This document shows, in pieces, positions 1 through 8,949 of a stretch of 64,000 nucleotides of DNA. The notes under the pieces are model-generated. The model was not told the origin of the DNA, did no database searches, and saw only the letters and a program-made list of their open reading frames with translations. How positions within the stretch are numbered: position 1 is the first letter of the stretch; each line of letters opens with the position of its first letter. The position numbers were made by a program, and so were the translations under genes. The DNA is from JANXVR01 sp034667405 (GTDB lineage Bacteria > Actinomycetota > UBA4738 > HRBIN12). The stretch lies in NCBI GenBank assembly GCA_034667405.1, contig JAXDJX010000002.1, positions 1 to 64,000 of the forward strand. Direction: 5' to 3'.

Positions 1-12
1 CGTGGGGGTCAA

Positions 13-36
13 CCCCCCCCCCCCCCCCCCCCCCCC
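13..36. repeat. 24-nt poly-C homopolymer tract
   Basis: An uninterrupted run of 24 C residues lies about 55 bases before the first gene. Runs this long are rare in bacterial chromosomes. It may be a sequencing or assembly artefact near a contig edge, or a real slippage-prone tract. The flanks are ordinary GC-rich sequence, and no gene overlaps it within the window. Confidence 0.9.
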
Positions 37-78
37 GGCGGAAGACCCCCGTGAACCACGCCCCGAGTTCGCGCGGAC

Positions 79-84
79 TATCCT
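79..84 (+). promoter_or_regulatory. -10-like hexamer TATCCT before the molybdate regulator
   Basis: TATCCT ends six bases before the ATG at 91 and there is no Shine-Dalgarno sequence between them. Transcription would begin at or next to the start codon, giving a leaderless mRNA, which is common in Actinobacteria. The same arrangement recurs before several other genes here. No convincing -35 is seen. Confidence 0.4.
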
Positions 85-90
85 CGCGAC

Positions 91-489
91 ATGAGCGATG
101 CCTACAGGATCGGTGAGGCCGCGAAGCTGCTGGGCGTTCGCGTGGAGACGCTCCGTCGGTGGGAGAAGGACGGGAAGCTCGCCGTCACGCGAACGCAAGG
201 CAGGCAGCGAGAGGTTGCGGCGTCCGAGGTCGCTCGGCTCCTCGCCGAAGGGAACCGGCGGGAGCCGATCGCCGCCGGGAGCGCCCGGAACCGCTTCCCC
301 GGCGTGATCACGGAGGTGAAGCGTGACGGTCTCTCGGCGACCGTGGAGATCCAAGCAGGGCCCCACCGCGTCCTGGCGTTCATCACGCGCGAGGCGGCGG
401 ATCAGATGGACCTCCAAGCCGGGATGCCAGCCGTAGCCACCGTCAAGGCAACGAGTGTCATGGTGAACCTCCCGACCAACCCTGGTTAA
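91..489 (+). CDS. MerR-type HTH / molybdopterin-binding (TOBE/Mop) regulator
   Basis: This 132-residue protein has two parts. Residues about 5-55 form an excisionase/MerR-like helix-turn-helix (RIGEAAKLLGVRVETLRRWE). Residues about 67-130 form a Mop/TOBE domain (NRFPGVITEVKRDGLSATVE), the fold that binds molybdate or tungstate in ModE, ModC and molbindins. The domain pair and the position immediately before modABC suggest a molybdate-responsive regulator or molybdate-buffering protein for that operon. Regulation is inferred from context. The ATG at 91 has no Shine-Dalgarno sequence but a -10-like TATCCT six bases upstream. Confidence 0.85.
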   Translation: MSDAYRIGEAAKLLGVRVETLRRWEKDGKLAVTRTQGRQREVAASEVARLLAEGNRREPIAAGSARNRFPGVITEVKRDGLSATVEIQAGPHRVLAFITREAADQMDLQAGMPAVATVKATSVMVNLPTNPG

Positions 490-552
490 TCGACATCAGC
501 CTAACCCTGGCGGTACGCCCCGTTTCCCTGGCGTTTGGACGGGAATTCTCGG

Positions 553-558
553 TATACT
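553..558 (+). promoter_or_regulatory. -10 element TATACT, probable mod operon promoter
   Basis: TATACT matches the sigma-A -10 consensus at 5 of 6 positions and lies about 31 bases before the TTG chosen for modA, leaving room for the GAAAGAGG ribosome-binding site at 577-584. TTGGAC at 535-540 is only 12 bases away, too close to be its -35. If this is the promoter, the upstream in-frame start at 535 is excluded. Confidence 0.45.
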
Positions 559-588
559 TTCCTAGTCCTCACGACCGAAAGAGGTCCG

Positions 589-1386
589 TTGCGCCGCTTG
601 TCACTCCTCATCCTGACGCTCGTACTCGGCACCACCGCATGTTCTTCTTCGAGTTCTACATCGGCGCCCGGTTCCGGTGGATCGGCCGCGGAGACCACCC
701 TGACTGTCTTCGCAGCTTCGTCCCTCACAGGAGCCTTCACGAAGATCGGAGCGGATTTCCAGACTGCCCATCCCGGGACTACGGTGGCCTTCAGCTTCGG
801 GCCCTCGGACGGACTGGCGGGCCAGATCGAGTCGGAAGGAACTGCGGACGTGTTCGCGAGCGCGAGCGCAACGTGGATGGACGACGTGAGGACGAAGGTC
901 GGCGTCTCGGACGAGACGACCTTCGCGACGAACAAGCTCGTCATCATCACCCCCACCGATAACCCCGCCCAGATCTCGAAGCTCCAAGATCTCGCGAAAC
1001 CCGGTGTGCAACTGGTCCTTGCCGCAACGGGTGTGCCCGTCGGTGACTACGCGCGCGACGCACTGAAGAGCGCAGGTATCGCAGCGGCCGTTGAGGCGAA
1101 CGTCGTTTCGAACGAACAGGACGACGCGAGCTTGGTCGCCCGCATCGTGAACGGCGAGGCCGACGCGGCGATCGTCTATCTCTCGGATGTCACGTCGACC
1201 GTCGCGCCAACCGTGAAAAGCGTGACCATCCCGACCGCAGTCAACGTCGTGGCGACCTACCCGATCGCCGTGGTGAACGGAAGCGCGAACGCCAACACAG
1301 CGTCGTCGTTCGTCGACTATGTCGCGGGGCCACAGGGACAGGCGACGCTCGCGGACTTCGGGTTCATGTCGCCGCCCACGGCGTAA
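589..1386 (+). CDS. modA: molybdate ABC transporter substrate-binding protein
   Basis: A 265-residue periplasmic-binding-type lipoprotein that captures molybdate (or tungstate) outside the membrane for ModBC. From the TTG at 589 the protein starts MRRLSLLILTLVLGTTACSS, a lipoprotein signal peptide with a lipid-attachment Cys, followed by a Ser-rich linker. The ModA pattern TVFAASSLTGAF, then FGPSDGLAGQI and ADVFASAS, is clear. The usual GSSG anion-binding loop reads GPSD here. The start was chosen for the GAAAGAGG site 5 bases upstream and the signal peptide beginning there; a frame open from 535 would add 18 unsupported residues. Confidence 0.9.
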   Translation: MRRLSLLILTLVLGTTACSSSSSTSAPGSGGSAAETTLTVFAASSLTGAFTKIGADFQTAHPGTTVAFSFGPSDGLAGQIESEGTADVFASASATWMDDVRTKVGVSDETTFATNKLVIITPTDNPAQISKLQDLAKPGVQLVLAATGVPVGDYARDALKSAGIAAAVEANVVSNEQDDASLVARIVNGEADAAIVYLSDVTSTVAPTVKSVTIPTAVNVVATYPIAVVNGSANANTASSFVDYVAGPQGQATLADFGFMSPPTA

Positions 1387-1388
1387 CC

Positions 1389-2180
1389 GTGGACAGCGCG
1401 AATCGCAGGAACTCGGTTCCCACCGGCGTCGTGCTCGTCGCGGGGGTAGGAGCACTCTTCGTCACGCTTCCCATCATCGCCCTCCTGGTTCGAACACCAT
1501 GGTCCGATCTCGGCGGCAGCCTCGCGCGCTCGGGGGCCTGGACCGCTCTACGGGTCTCCCTGGTGGTATCCCTTGCGGCGGCGGCTATCTCCGTACTGTT
1601 GGGCGTGCCCCTTGCGTTCGTGCTGGCCCGATCCCGCGTGCCCGGTCGCGCGTTGCTCCGTGCGGTCGCGCTGCTTCCACTCGTGCTCCCGCCCGTGGTC
1701 GGCGGGATCGCGCTGCTGGCGGCGCTCGGCCGCAGCGGACTTATCGGCCGATGGCTCGCGCACGCCGGCATCCAACTCACGTTCACCACGGCCGGCGCGG
1801 TGATCGCGACCGCATTCGTCTCGATGCCGTTGGTGGTGCTCGCAACCGAGACGGGCCTCCGTGCGATCCCGCCGGGCTTCGAGGACGCGGCGCGCGCATC
1901 CGGTGCCTCCCGCACGTACACGCTGCGCCGAGTCACCCTCCCGATGCTCCGCTCCCAGATCATCGCGGGCGCGGTCTTAGCCTGGGCTCGCGCGCTGGGT
2001 GAGTTCGGCGCGACCATCACCTTCGCCGGCAACCTCCACGGACGAACGCAAACCCTCCCGCTCGCGGTGTTCGTCGCGCAGCAGATCGACCCGGGTGGCG
2101 CCGTCGCAACGTCGCTGATCCTGGTCGCCGTCTCCGTCGGCGTTCTGGTGCTGATGCGAAAACGATTGTTCGCCGCATGA
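1389..2180 (+). CDS. modB: molybdate ABC transporter permease
   Basis: A 263-residue integral membrane protein with about five or six hydrophobic segments, the first at residues about 14-34. The EAA-type cytoplasmic loop that docks on the ATPase is visible (EDAARASGASRTYTLRRVTL), preceding the last segments. It begins with GTG two bases after the modA stop, and its 3' end overlaps modC by 4 bases (ATGA), so the three genes are one translationally coupled operon. Length and order match known modABC transporters. Confidence 0.92.
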   Translation: MDSANRRNSVPTGVVLVAGVGALFVTLPIIALLVRTPWSDLGGSLARSGAWTALRVSLVVSLAAAAISVLLGVPLAFVLARSRVPGRALLRAVALLPLVLPPVVGGIALLAALGRSGLIGRWLAHAGIQLTFTTAGAVIATAFVSMPLVVLATETGLRAIPPGFEDAARASGASRTYTLRRVTLPMLRSQIIAGAVLAWARALGEFGATITFAGNLHGRTQTLPLAVFVAQQIDPGGAVATSLILVAVSVGVLVLMRKRLFAA

Positions 2181-3235
2181 GCCTGCATGCCGAGGTATCG
2201 GTCACGCGTTCCGGTTTCGACCTCGATGTCGTGGTCGGCGCGGAGAACGGGACGACACTCGCAATCTTGGGCCCAAACGGTTCCGGCAAGACCACCCTTC
2301 TGTCGGCCCTCGCGGGTCTCAACCCCGACGTGAGAGTCACGCTGGACGGAGAGAGCATCCTGCTGGAGCGTCCTTCTCGCATCGGGGTGGTCTTCCAGGA
2401 TCTGCGGCTCTTCCCCACGATGTCCGCGCTCGAGAACGCGGCATTTCCCCTTCGCGCGCGGTCGGTTCCTACGGCGGACAGCCGGCGGCGCGCATCGGTG
2501 ATGCTCACCCGGATGGGCTTACCCGAGGACCGCTTCCGAACTCGGCCGGAGGCCCTCTCCGGTGGCGAGGCACAACGGGTCGCTCTGGCGCGGGCGCTGA
2601 TAACGGAGCCGCGGCTGCTACTGCTGGACGAACCGACGTCATCGCTGGACATCACCGCTCGCGCCCAGATGCGCTCGCTCCTCGCGGGGGTCCTGGCAGA
2701 TCAGGCCGGAGTCTGCGTCCTGGTGACACACGACCCGATCGAAGCCATGACGCTGGGCGACCGGATCATGGTGCTCGAGGACGGCCGAGTGACGCAGACG
2801 GGTACCCCAGCGGAGATCCGCGACACGCCTCGAAGCCCATATGCCGCCGACCTGGTCGGGGTGAACCTCTTCGCCGGCACCTTGACCCCGCTTGACGCGG
2901 GCGCCGGGCGACTCACGACACCGCTCGGCGAGCTCACCGTGGCGTGGCCCTCCGGGCGTCCCCATGACGACAGCGTCGATGTCTTGGCGGTCCTGCGCCC
3001 GGCGGACGTGACGCTCCACGCCGTGGAGCCGGCCGGCGGTTCGGCTCGCAACACGTTCCACGGCCCGATCTCCGGCATCAGCCTGGAGGGCGAACGAGCC
3101 CGCATCCGCGTCGCCGCTCGCCCCCCGATCGTGGCCGAGGTGACACTGGGTTCGGTCGAACGCCTGGGGCTCCGGATGGGGATGGAGGTGTGGGCGACGG
3201 CGAAAGCCGTCGAAGTCAGGATCGATCGCGGATGA
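2177..3235 (+). CDS. modC: molybdate ABC transporter ATP-binding protein
   Basis: A 352-residue ATPase that powers molybdate import. Seen: Walker A GPNGSGKTT (residues 32-40), Q-loop in VVFQDLRL, signature LSGGEAQ (127-133), Walker B LLLLDEP (147-153), and the switch His in VTHD. Residues about 230-350 form a C-terminal regulatory region with a Mop/TOBE domain, so oxyanion binding could feed back on transport, as known for ModC. The start overlaps the modB stop (ATGA). Confidence 0.93.
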   Translation: MSLHAEVSVTRSGFDLDVVVGAENGTTLAILGPNGSGKTTLLSALAGLNPDVRVTLDGESILLERPSRIGVVFQDLRLFPTMSALENAAFPLRARSVPTADSRRRASVMLTRMGLPEDRFRTRPEALSGGEAQRVALARALITEPRLLLLDEPTSSLDITARAQMRSLLAGVLADQAGVCVLVTHDPIEAMTLGDRIMVLEDGRVTQTGTPAEIRDTPRSPYAADLVGVNLFAGTLTPLDAGAGRLTTPLGELTVAWPSGRPHDDSVDVLAVLRPADVTLHAVEPAGGSARNTFHGPISGISLEGERARIRVAARPPIVAEVTLGSVERLGLRMGMEVWATAKAVEVRIDRG

Positions 3236-3267
3236 GGTGAACCGCCAGCTCCCGGTACGCTTGCTGG

Positions 3268-3939
3268 GTGAAGACGGCAGAGACCGAGACCAAACCCGAA
3301 CCCGTGACGAAGCCCAAGTCCCCCAAGGGAAACACCGCCTGGGGGGTCGTGCGGGAGATCGCCGGTCTGCTCATCGTCGCGCTGGTCCTGTCCATCATCA
3401 TCAAGACGTTCTTCTTCCAGGCCTTCTTCATCCCATCGGCCTCGATGGAAGGAACGCTCATGGTCGGGGATCGCGTGCTGGTCGAAAAGCTCCCGTATGT
3501 GTTCCACGATCCGCGGCGGGGAGACATCGTCGTGTTCTCGGCGCCACATCCGGTTCCTCAGGACGACCGCGGCCTGGTCGGGGGATTCATCCATTGGGTA
3601 GGCGAGGGGATCGGTGTGCAACGGCCCGAGAACCCCGACTACATCAAGCGCGTCATCGGTCTGCCCGGTGACACCGTATGGGCCACCGGAGGCCACGTGT
3701 TCGTCAACAACGTGCCGCTGAGCGAGCCCTATCTGACCGAACGAACCGCCGACTTCCCCAAGCACACTGTTCCCCAAGGGGACCTGTTCGTCATGGGGGA
3801 TAACAGGAACAACTCGCTCGACTCCCGCTTCTCTCCCGTGCAGGGTGGGTTGGGATATGTCCCCATCGACAAGGTCATCGGCAAGGCGTTCGTCATCGTG
3901 TGGCCGACCAACCGCTGGAACACTCTCGGCGCGGGCTAG
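3268..3939 (+). CDS. lepB: signal peptidase I
   Basis: A 223-residue membrane-anchored serine peptidase (S26) that removes Sec and Tat signal peptides. One N-terminal transmembrane helix (residues about 31-50) precedes the catalytic box PSASMEGTL with nucleophile Ser59. The general base is Lys127 in DYIKRVIGLPGD, and the conserved MGDNRNNSLDSR box follows. GTG at 3268 lies six bases after a -10-like TACGCT (3256-3261) without a Shine-Dalgarno sequence, suggesting a leaderless message. The 3' end overlaps the convergent DUF362 gene by 4 bases. Confidence 0.95.
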   Translation: MKTAETETKPEPVTKPKSPKGNTAWGVVREIAGLLIVALVLSIIIKTFFFQAFFIPSASMEGTLMVGDRVLVEKLPYVFHDPRRGDIVVFSAPHPVPQDDRGLVGGFIHWVGEGIGVQRPENPDYIKRVIGLPGDTVWATGGHVFVNNVPLSEPYLTERTADFPKHTVPQGDLFVMGDNRNNSLDSRFSPVQGGLGYVPIDKVIGKAFVIVWPTNRWNTLGAG

Positions 3940-5036
3940 GCCTTCATCCCGAGGAACGGCGACAGCACGGCGAAATCCTTCATGTCGGTCTGGGGATCTT
4001 CGCCGACCTGCCGGATCTTCGCCCGGTCGCCTTGACCCAAGAACCGTCCGGCCTCGCGCAGATAGTCGATCTTCTCCGGATCGAACCCCATCAGGGTTGC
4101 GGCCGTGACGTCGGTTGCGACGGGATCATCGCCGAACACCAGCAGGCCCGCCGAGATCGGGGTGCCGGAGATCGGGCCGTTCCCCTCCATCCCCACGATC
4201 CCATCCACGATCGCGTAGTCCGGCCTCACCGCGCCGGCGACATCCAGGATCGAGCGCTCCAGACCGGCCCAGTGAAGGGCGTTCTTCGGCCAGCCGTAAA
4301 CCCGCCCCGGTACGCATCCGAAGCAATTCTTCAAGCTGAGCGTCACGCCCGCCCAGTGGTGGGTCTTCATCTTGGGCATCGACACCACGATGTCCGCCTT
4401 CGCAACCGCGTCCGGCAACCACAGCTCGCGCAGGTCCGTGTAGCTCGAACGCAAACGCACCGGACGCACCGCGTCGGTGTTGAGGTCGACGAACGGCACA
4501 TCGATCGCCGCCAGCACATCCGACAACCCCGAACTCCCCATGACGAATTGCGTATCGCGGCGGTGGCCCGGGCCCTCGCCGACGGTCACGCTCGCCGCTC
4601 CCATCCGACGGAAGGCGAGCGCAGCGGCCGCGACCAAGCGCGGCTCGGTGTTGATCGCGCTGAGGGCGTCGAACTCGACGAAGTTCGGCTTGAGGAGGAC
4701 GTGAGCGCCGGACACGTCGGCGCCGATGGCCGTCAGGCCCTGAGCCACCGCGCTCTCGAGCCCGACGTCGTACGAGGTGTGCCGCAGCACCGCCACCCGC
4801 GCCTCTCCCGGAGGCGCGAACGACGCGGGATCGAAAGCCGGACGACCGTTTGGAGCAACCGGGGTACCGACGGTCGATGACTGCGAATCTTGGTGCCGCG
4901 CAAGAAACTCGGCACCTACGGCGCCGGCGGCGACGCCGGCGCCGACCACCGCCGCCCCTTTCAGGAACCGGCGTCGCTCCAGGGGCTCGGAGAGTGGCGT
5001 GGGTTGGCCCATAGGATCGCGCGGCGTGTGACTCAC
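3936..5036 (-). CDS. Tat-exported DUF362 domain protein
   Basis: About 366 residues. A twin-arginine signal (ERRRFLKGAAVVGAGVAAGA) is followed by a DUF362 domain of unknown biochemical role. Family features include LLKPNFV, the TVGEGPGH loop and the core MPKMKTHHWAGVTLSLKN with CFG. The proposed start is a GTG whose TGA overlap with the upstream gene (GTGA) implies coupling; an in-frame ATG at 5012 is the alternative. It follows a prenyltransferase-fold gene in the same operon. Related DUF362 proteins often carry 4Fe-4S ligands, but no CxxCxxC cluster motif is seen here. Confidence 0.8.
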   Translation of the reverse strand: MSHTPRDPMGQPTPLSEPLERRRFLKGAAVVGAGVAAGAVGAEFLARHQDSQSSTVGTPVAPNGRPAFDPASFAPPGEARVAVLRHTSYDVGLESAVAQGLTAIGADVSGAHVLLKPNFVEFDALSAINTEPRLVAAAALAFRRMGAASVTVGEGPGHRRDTQFVMGSSGLSDVLAAIDVPFVDLNTDAVRPVRLRSSYTDLRELWLPDAVAKADIVVSMPKMKTHHWAGVTLSLKNCFGCVPGRVYGWPKNALHWAGLERSILDVAGAVRPDYAIVDGIVGMEGNGPISGTPISAGLLVFGDDPVATDVTAATLMGFDPEKIDYLREAGRFLGQGDRAKIRQVGEDPQTDMKDFAVLSPFLGMKA

Positions 5037-5857
5037 GGCGAGCCCCCGAAGAACACGTCCAGGCCGGGGCCGGTCGCGATCGTCCCCCACGCCAACGCCA
5101 CGGTGTCACCCGTAAACGCCGTTGCCTGGAAAAGGGCGTGCAACTCGTCCGCGACCGCGCCGGCCATCGGGTCGCCATGCGCCGTCGCCGCCGCGAGCGT
5201 CATCGAGAGCGTCAGTCCACCGCTGCGCTCCCCCCGCCAGAGGTTGCCGAGCGCCGCCATCCCCTGTTCGAACACCGCGCCGTCTTCAGGGCGCAGCGCG
5301 AGCATCGCAGCCGCCGTGGTCTGGGCGTACGACGGAAGGTCCTCGCCGTAGACCGATCGATTCCCGTAGTTCCATCCCCCATCGATGCACGCACGATCAC
5401 GCAGATAGCCGACCCCGTCGGCGATCTGGGGAGCAGCCGGCCGCAGGGCTCGGAGGGCAAGGAGGGCACGTGACGTAGGTTCGACCCAGCCGGCGGTGCC
5501 CGAGGTCCACGCCCATCCACGGAGCGAACCATCGTGGGGCACGATCGGGCTCTCGGCGGTAGCGCGGCCCTGTCCTCCCGCCAGGTGGTCGAGTGCCGCC
5601 TGACGTTGCGGGTCGCTGAGCGCGAATGAGGCAAGCGCCGTCGCGCTGTCGTTCCAGACCGGCCCCAGCCGGATGCCGACGCTTCCGTCCTCGTCTTGAT
5701 GGGCCGCCAGCCAATCGGCCGCGGCCGTATCGCCGAGGGCCACGGCGGCAAGCGCCGTCGGTTCCGGCTCGGCGGGGGCCCCCGGGCGCGGTCCGAAACC
5801 ACCGTCGGCCGCTTGGGCACGGCGGAGGGTTCGGCCGAGATCCGGTGTTCGCTTCAC
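5033..5857 (-). CDS. prenyltransferase/squalene-oxidase repeat-like protein
   Basis: A 274-residue, probably all-alpha protein. Repeats such as QAADGGFGPRPGA, HQDEDGSVGI and IDGGWNYGNRSVYG resemble the QW/terpene-cyclase alpha-alpha toroid found in squalene cyclases and prenyltransferase beta subunits. It is far shorter than a squalene-hopene cyclase (about 630 residues) and the DXDD catalytic motif is not seen, so the activity is unknown. GTG at 5857 has a -10-like GATACT seven bases upstream on the minus strand (5870-5865), again leaderless-like. Its stop overlaps the start of the DUF362 gene. Confidence 0.7.
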   Translation of the reverse strand: MKRTPDLGRTLRRAQAADGGFGPRPGAPAEPEPTALAAVALGDTAAADWLAAHQDEDGSVGIRLGPVWNDSATALASFALSDPQRQAALDHLAGGQGRATAESPIVPHDGSLRGWAWTSGTAGWVEPTSRALLALRALRPAAPQIADGVGYLRDRACIDGGWNYGNRSVYGEDLPSYAQTTAAAMLALRPEDGAVFEQGMAALGNLWRGERSGGLTLSMTLAAATAHGDPMAGAVADELHALFQATAFTGDTVALAWGTIATGPGLDVFFGGSP

Positions 5858-5964
5858 ACCGACCAGTATCGGCCGCGAACTCGGTTTTCTGGTGGGGTGG
5901 ACTACACGGAAGGTCTAGGAGGCTTGAGCCGAAGGCCGCTATCGCGAGGATATGGGCGCCCCAT

Positions 5965-7104
5965 ATGCTCGCCGTCATGTCCGTTCTGGCCCCCCCTGAA
6001 CGACGCTCGGTCACGCATGTTCGTGCTCCGCGTCCCCACGTTCGCCCCGCGTTCGTCGGCATGGCCGCGGCCGTGTGTTGGGTAGGGGGCGCTCTCATCG
6101 CCCTTCGCGTGCTGGGGTTCTATCCCCCAGCTGTCACCCGCATCGTGCTACTCCTGGGCTGGGGCCCGATCGTGTTCGCGGTGTGGCTCCTGGGGATCAG
6201 GTCCCGCCGGGCCGGGCGCCCCGGCGCCGCCTGGACCTCCGCGGCGCTCATGGGCATCATGCCGATGTTCTTGGTGACGACCGTTCCGGGACTCGAGCAA
6301 CGTGCCCGATCTCCGATCCCGGGCGGCGCAAGCTACGTGATCGCTGCGGCGCCGCAAGGACAATGGAACCTCTACCTGGTGAAGGACGGTGACGGTTCGA
6401 ACCCCATCCGCCTCACCGACACCACGTGGGCCGAGCGCTACCCGACCCTTTCCCCCGACGGTCGGAGCGTCGTGTACTCGTCTTTCGAAGCGGGGAGCTT
6501 CGACCTCCACCTCATGACCGTGGACTCGCACGGCAACGCGAACGGTGACCGAACCCTGACCTCCGACACCGGGGATGAGACCGACGCGCGGTGGTCACCT
6601 GACGGCACGCAGATCGTGTACAGGACCGACGACATCGGCCTGAGTTCGCTGGTGCTTCTGACGCTGGCCACCGACGAGCGCCAGGTGATCGCAGAGAGCG
6701 GGTGGAACCCCACCTGGTCGCCCGATGGTTCACACATCGCCTACGTCGCAGCATCTCCTCGGCACCCGGGCAACACCGACATCTATGTGATGCGCGCGGA
6801 CGGAAGCAACCCTCACCGTCTCATCGACAGTGGCGGCGGGGACTTCTTCCCCTACTGGTCGCGTGACGGTGCGACCATCGCGTTCACCAGTGATGTGAAC
6901 GGCAGTAGCGACGTGTACAGCGCGGATGCGGACGGCTCCCACCTGGTCGACCTCACACCGAGCTCTCCGGCGCTCGACGCAACCTACGGCTGGACACCCG
7001 ACGGTCATGTCGTCTTCCTCTCCGATAGATCGGGCATGGGGGAGACGTTCGTCTACTTCATGAACGCCGACGGCAGTTCGGTTCGGCTCGCTTCCATCCT
7101 CTGA
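5965..7104 (+). CDS. membrane-anchored TolB-like (PD40) beta-propeller protein
   Basis: About 379 residues. Three hydrophobic segments occupy the first ~110 residues (including FVGMAAAVCWVGGALIALRV). A propeller built of PD40/TolB-type repeats follows, each with a W/LSPDG turn: PTLSPDGRSVVYSS, ARWSPDGTQIVYRT, PTWSPDGSHIAYVA, PYWSRDGATIAFTS and GWTPDGHVVFLS. Such domains usually bind proteins or glycans; no catalytic motif is seen. ATG 5965 or ATG 5977 could be the start, and neither has a strong ribosome-binding site. The frame open further upstream is low-complexity Arg/Pro and was not used. Confidence 0.75.
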   Translation: MLAVMSVLAPPERRSVTHVRAPRPHVRPAFVGMAAAVCWVGGALIALRVLGFYPPAVTRIVLLLGWGPIVFAVWLLGIRSRRAGRPGAAWTSAALMGIMPMFLVTTVPGLEQRARSPIPGGASYVIAAAPQGQWNLYLVKDGDGSNPIRLTDTTWAERYPTLSPDGRSVVYSSFEAGSFDLHLMTVDSHGNANGDRTLTSDTGDETDARWSPDGTQIVYRTDDIGLSSLVLLTLATDERQVIAESGWNPTWSPDGSHIAYVAASPRHPGNTDIYVMRADGSNPHRLIDSGGGDFFPYWSRDGATIAFTSDVNGSSDVYSADADGSHLVDLTPSSPALDATYGWTPDGHVVFLSDRSGMGETFVYFMNADGSSVRLASIL

Positions 7105-7131
7105 CGCCTGGCCCGTTTCGACGCTCGGCGC

Positions 7132-8502
7132 TCACACGATCCCGGTATCCCTTGCCCACGCGTCGAGCAGCTCGAGGGCCTCGTCCTGGGGGATGGGACC
7201 GCGGTCCATCCGAACGTCCATGAGATAGGCGAGCGCACGCCCCACGTCGGGTCCCGGGGGCAGATGGAGCCGTTCCATCACCTGGGCACCGTCCAGCGGC
7301 GGGCGCATAGCATCCAGGTTCTCCTGCTCGGCCAGCCGGGCGATCCGCTCCTCCAGTTCGTCTTGCAGGGCACCGAACTGCTTCGCCTTCTGTTCGTTCC
7401 GCGTGGTGCAGTCGGCACGCGTGAGTTGATTGAGCTTGTCCAGGAGCGGGCCCGCGTCGCGCACGTATCGGCGCACCGCGCTGTCGGTCCATCCCTCGCC
7501 GTAGCCGTGGAAGCGCAGGTGCATCTCCACGAGCGTGTAGACGTCGTCGATAACGGAGTTCGGGAACCGCAGCTCCCGAAGGCGCGCTTGCGCCATCCGA
7601 GCGCCCACAACCTCGTGATGATGGAACTGCACGCCGTCCGGCGTGATCTCGCGCGTCTTCGGCTTCCCCACATCGTGCAGGAGCGCGGCCAGCCGGAGCG
7701 TCGGGTCTGCCTCGCACCCCTCGACCACCGCGTAGGTGTGCGTGAGCACGTCCTTGTGGCGGTGGACCGCGTCCTGCTCCAGTTTCAACGCAGGGAGCTC
7801 GGGCAGGAACTCCTCCGCGAGGCCGGAGTCGACGACCAGCGCCAGCCCCGCGCCGGCTCGCGAACCCGTCAGGAGCTTGACCAGTTCCTCGGCGATCCGC
7901 TCCGCGCTCACGATCTGGAGACGATCGTGCATCCGGGCGATCGCCTCAACCACGCGAGGCGCCGGCTGCATGTCCAGCTGACTGACGAATCGCGCGGCGC
8001 GCAACATCCGGAGTGGATCGTCGCTGAACGCGGCCTCTGGATCCAACGGCGTGTCCAATATCTTGGCCGCGAGGTGCCTCACCCCGCCGAACGGATCCAC
8101 GAATCCCCCGTCCGGCAGCCGGACCGCCATCGCGTTGATCGTGAAGTCCCGCCGAGACAGGTCATCCTCGATGTCTTTGGCGAACGTCACCGCCGGTTTG
8201 CGGTTCGCGGCGTCGTAGATCTCTTCCCGGAACGTGGTGATCTCCAATTTCCGCTCGCCCTTCAGCGCCCCCACCGTTCCGAACTTCACACCCACCAGGT
8301 ATTGCCTGTCTGCCCAGCCGCGGAGGATGCGCGTGGTCTCCGCCGGCGCAGCATCGGTCGCGAAATCGAAGTCTCCGTCCGGAGCGAAGCGACCCAGGAT
8401 GACATCACGAACCACCCCGCCCACCAGATACAGCTGATGCCCTGCGGTGGCGAAGCGTTCGCCGAGCTCTGCGGCTAAGGGGTCGACTTCCATCTGGGTC
8501 AT
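7132..8502 (-). CDS. pcnA: CCA tRNA nucleotidyltransferase / poly(A) polymerase family
   Basis: A 456-residue class II nucleotidyltransferase that adds or repairs the CCA end of tRNAs. The head domain shows GGVVRDVILG, the metal-binding acid pair in DFDFATDA, and RRDFTINAMA. A C-terminal HD domain follows (LAALLHDVGKPKTR). Both tRNAs in this window lack an encoded CCA, so the activity would be needed. The gene sits as in M. tuberculosis (Rv3907c) upstream of the Nudix/murJ run. A minus-strand TATCGT six bases before ATG 8502 suggests leaderless transcription. Confidence 0.92.
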   Translation of the reverse strand: MTQMEVDPLAAELGERFATAGHQLYLVGGVVRDVILGRFAPDGDFDFATDAAPAETTRILRGWADRQYLVGVKFGTVGALKGERKLEITTFREEIYDAANRKPAVTFAKDIEDDLSRRDFTINAMAVRLPDGGFVDPFGGVRHLAAKILDTPLDPEAAFSDDPLRMLRAARFVSQLDMQPAPRVVEAIARMHDRLQIVSAERIAEELVKLLTGSRAGAGLALVVDSGLAEEFLPELPALKLEQDAVHRHKDVLTHTYAVVEGCEADPTLRLAALLHDVGKPKTREITPDGVQFHHHEVVGARMAQARLRELRFPNSVIDDVYTLVEMHLRFHGYGEGWTDSAVRRYVRDAGPLLDKLNQLTRADCTTRNEQKAKQFGALQDELEERIARLAEQENLDAMRPPLDGAQVMERLHLPPGPDVGRALAYLMDVRMDRGPIPQDEALELLDAWARDTGIV

Positions 8503-8550
8503 ACCGTCACGATACCGGGGCTATCTGCGGCAACGCCGTAGCCTGGCAGG

Positions 8551-8943
8551 GTGCTGCATCGGATCGTGATCATCGTGCTTATCGCACTGGCGGTATGGAC
8601 CGTCGTGATCGCGGCATTGTTGATCAGCGGGCGCCGATGGATGGCCATCGCGGCGGCGAAGGTCCTTCCGGATCTGGTCCGGCTCCTGCGTGGCCTCGCG
8701 CGCGACCCGCGGGTTCCCCGCGGCTCGAAATGGCTACTGGGGTTCGCGGCGCTCTGGGTGATCTCTCCGATCGACCTCATCCCCGAGTTCATCCCGGTGG
8801 CCGGTCCGCTCGACGACATCGTGGTCGTAGCCCTGGTGCTGCGTCACGTCCTGAAGAAGGCCGGACGAACGGTCGCGCAGGAACATTGGACGGGTGATCC
8901 CGCCATCCTCGAGCGGATCCTGCACCTATCCGGGGTGGAGTAA
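8551..8943 (+). CDS. DUF1232 (YkvA-like) small membrane protein
   Basis: A 130-residue protein with an N-terminal transmembrane helix (IVIIVLIALAVWTVVIAALL) and a DUF1232 core with the hallmark ISPIDLIPEFIPVAGPLDD. The family is membrane-associated and has no assigned reaction. GTG 8551 lies six bases after TAGCCT (8539-8544) and lacks a Shine-Dalgarno sequence. It is convergent with pilT, and 6 bases separate the two stops. Confidence 0.85.
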   Translation: MLHRIVIIVLIALAVWTVVIAALLISGRRWMAIAAAKVLPDLVRLLRGLARDPRVPRGSKWLLGFAALWVISPIDLIPEFIPVAGPLDDIVVVALVLRHVLKKAGRTVAQEHWTGDPAILERILHLSGVE

Positions 8944-8949
8944 GCCGTT

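Noticed and set aside
479..510. Direct repeat AACCCTGG (479-486 and 503-510) as a molybdate operator
   Set aside because: Too short to distinguish from chance, and it does not resemble known ModE-type sites.
535..558. TTGGAC (535-540) as -35 for TATACT (553-558)
   Set aside because: Spacing is only 12 bases, well below the 16-19 needed; kept only the -10.
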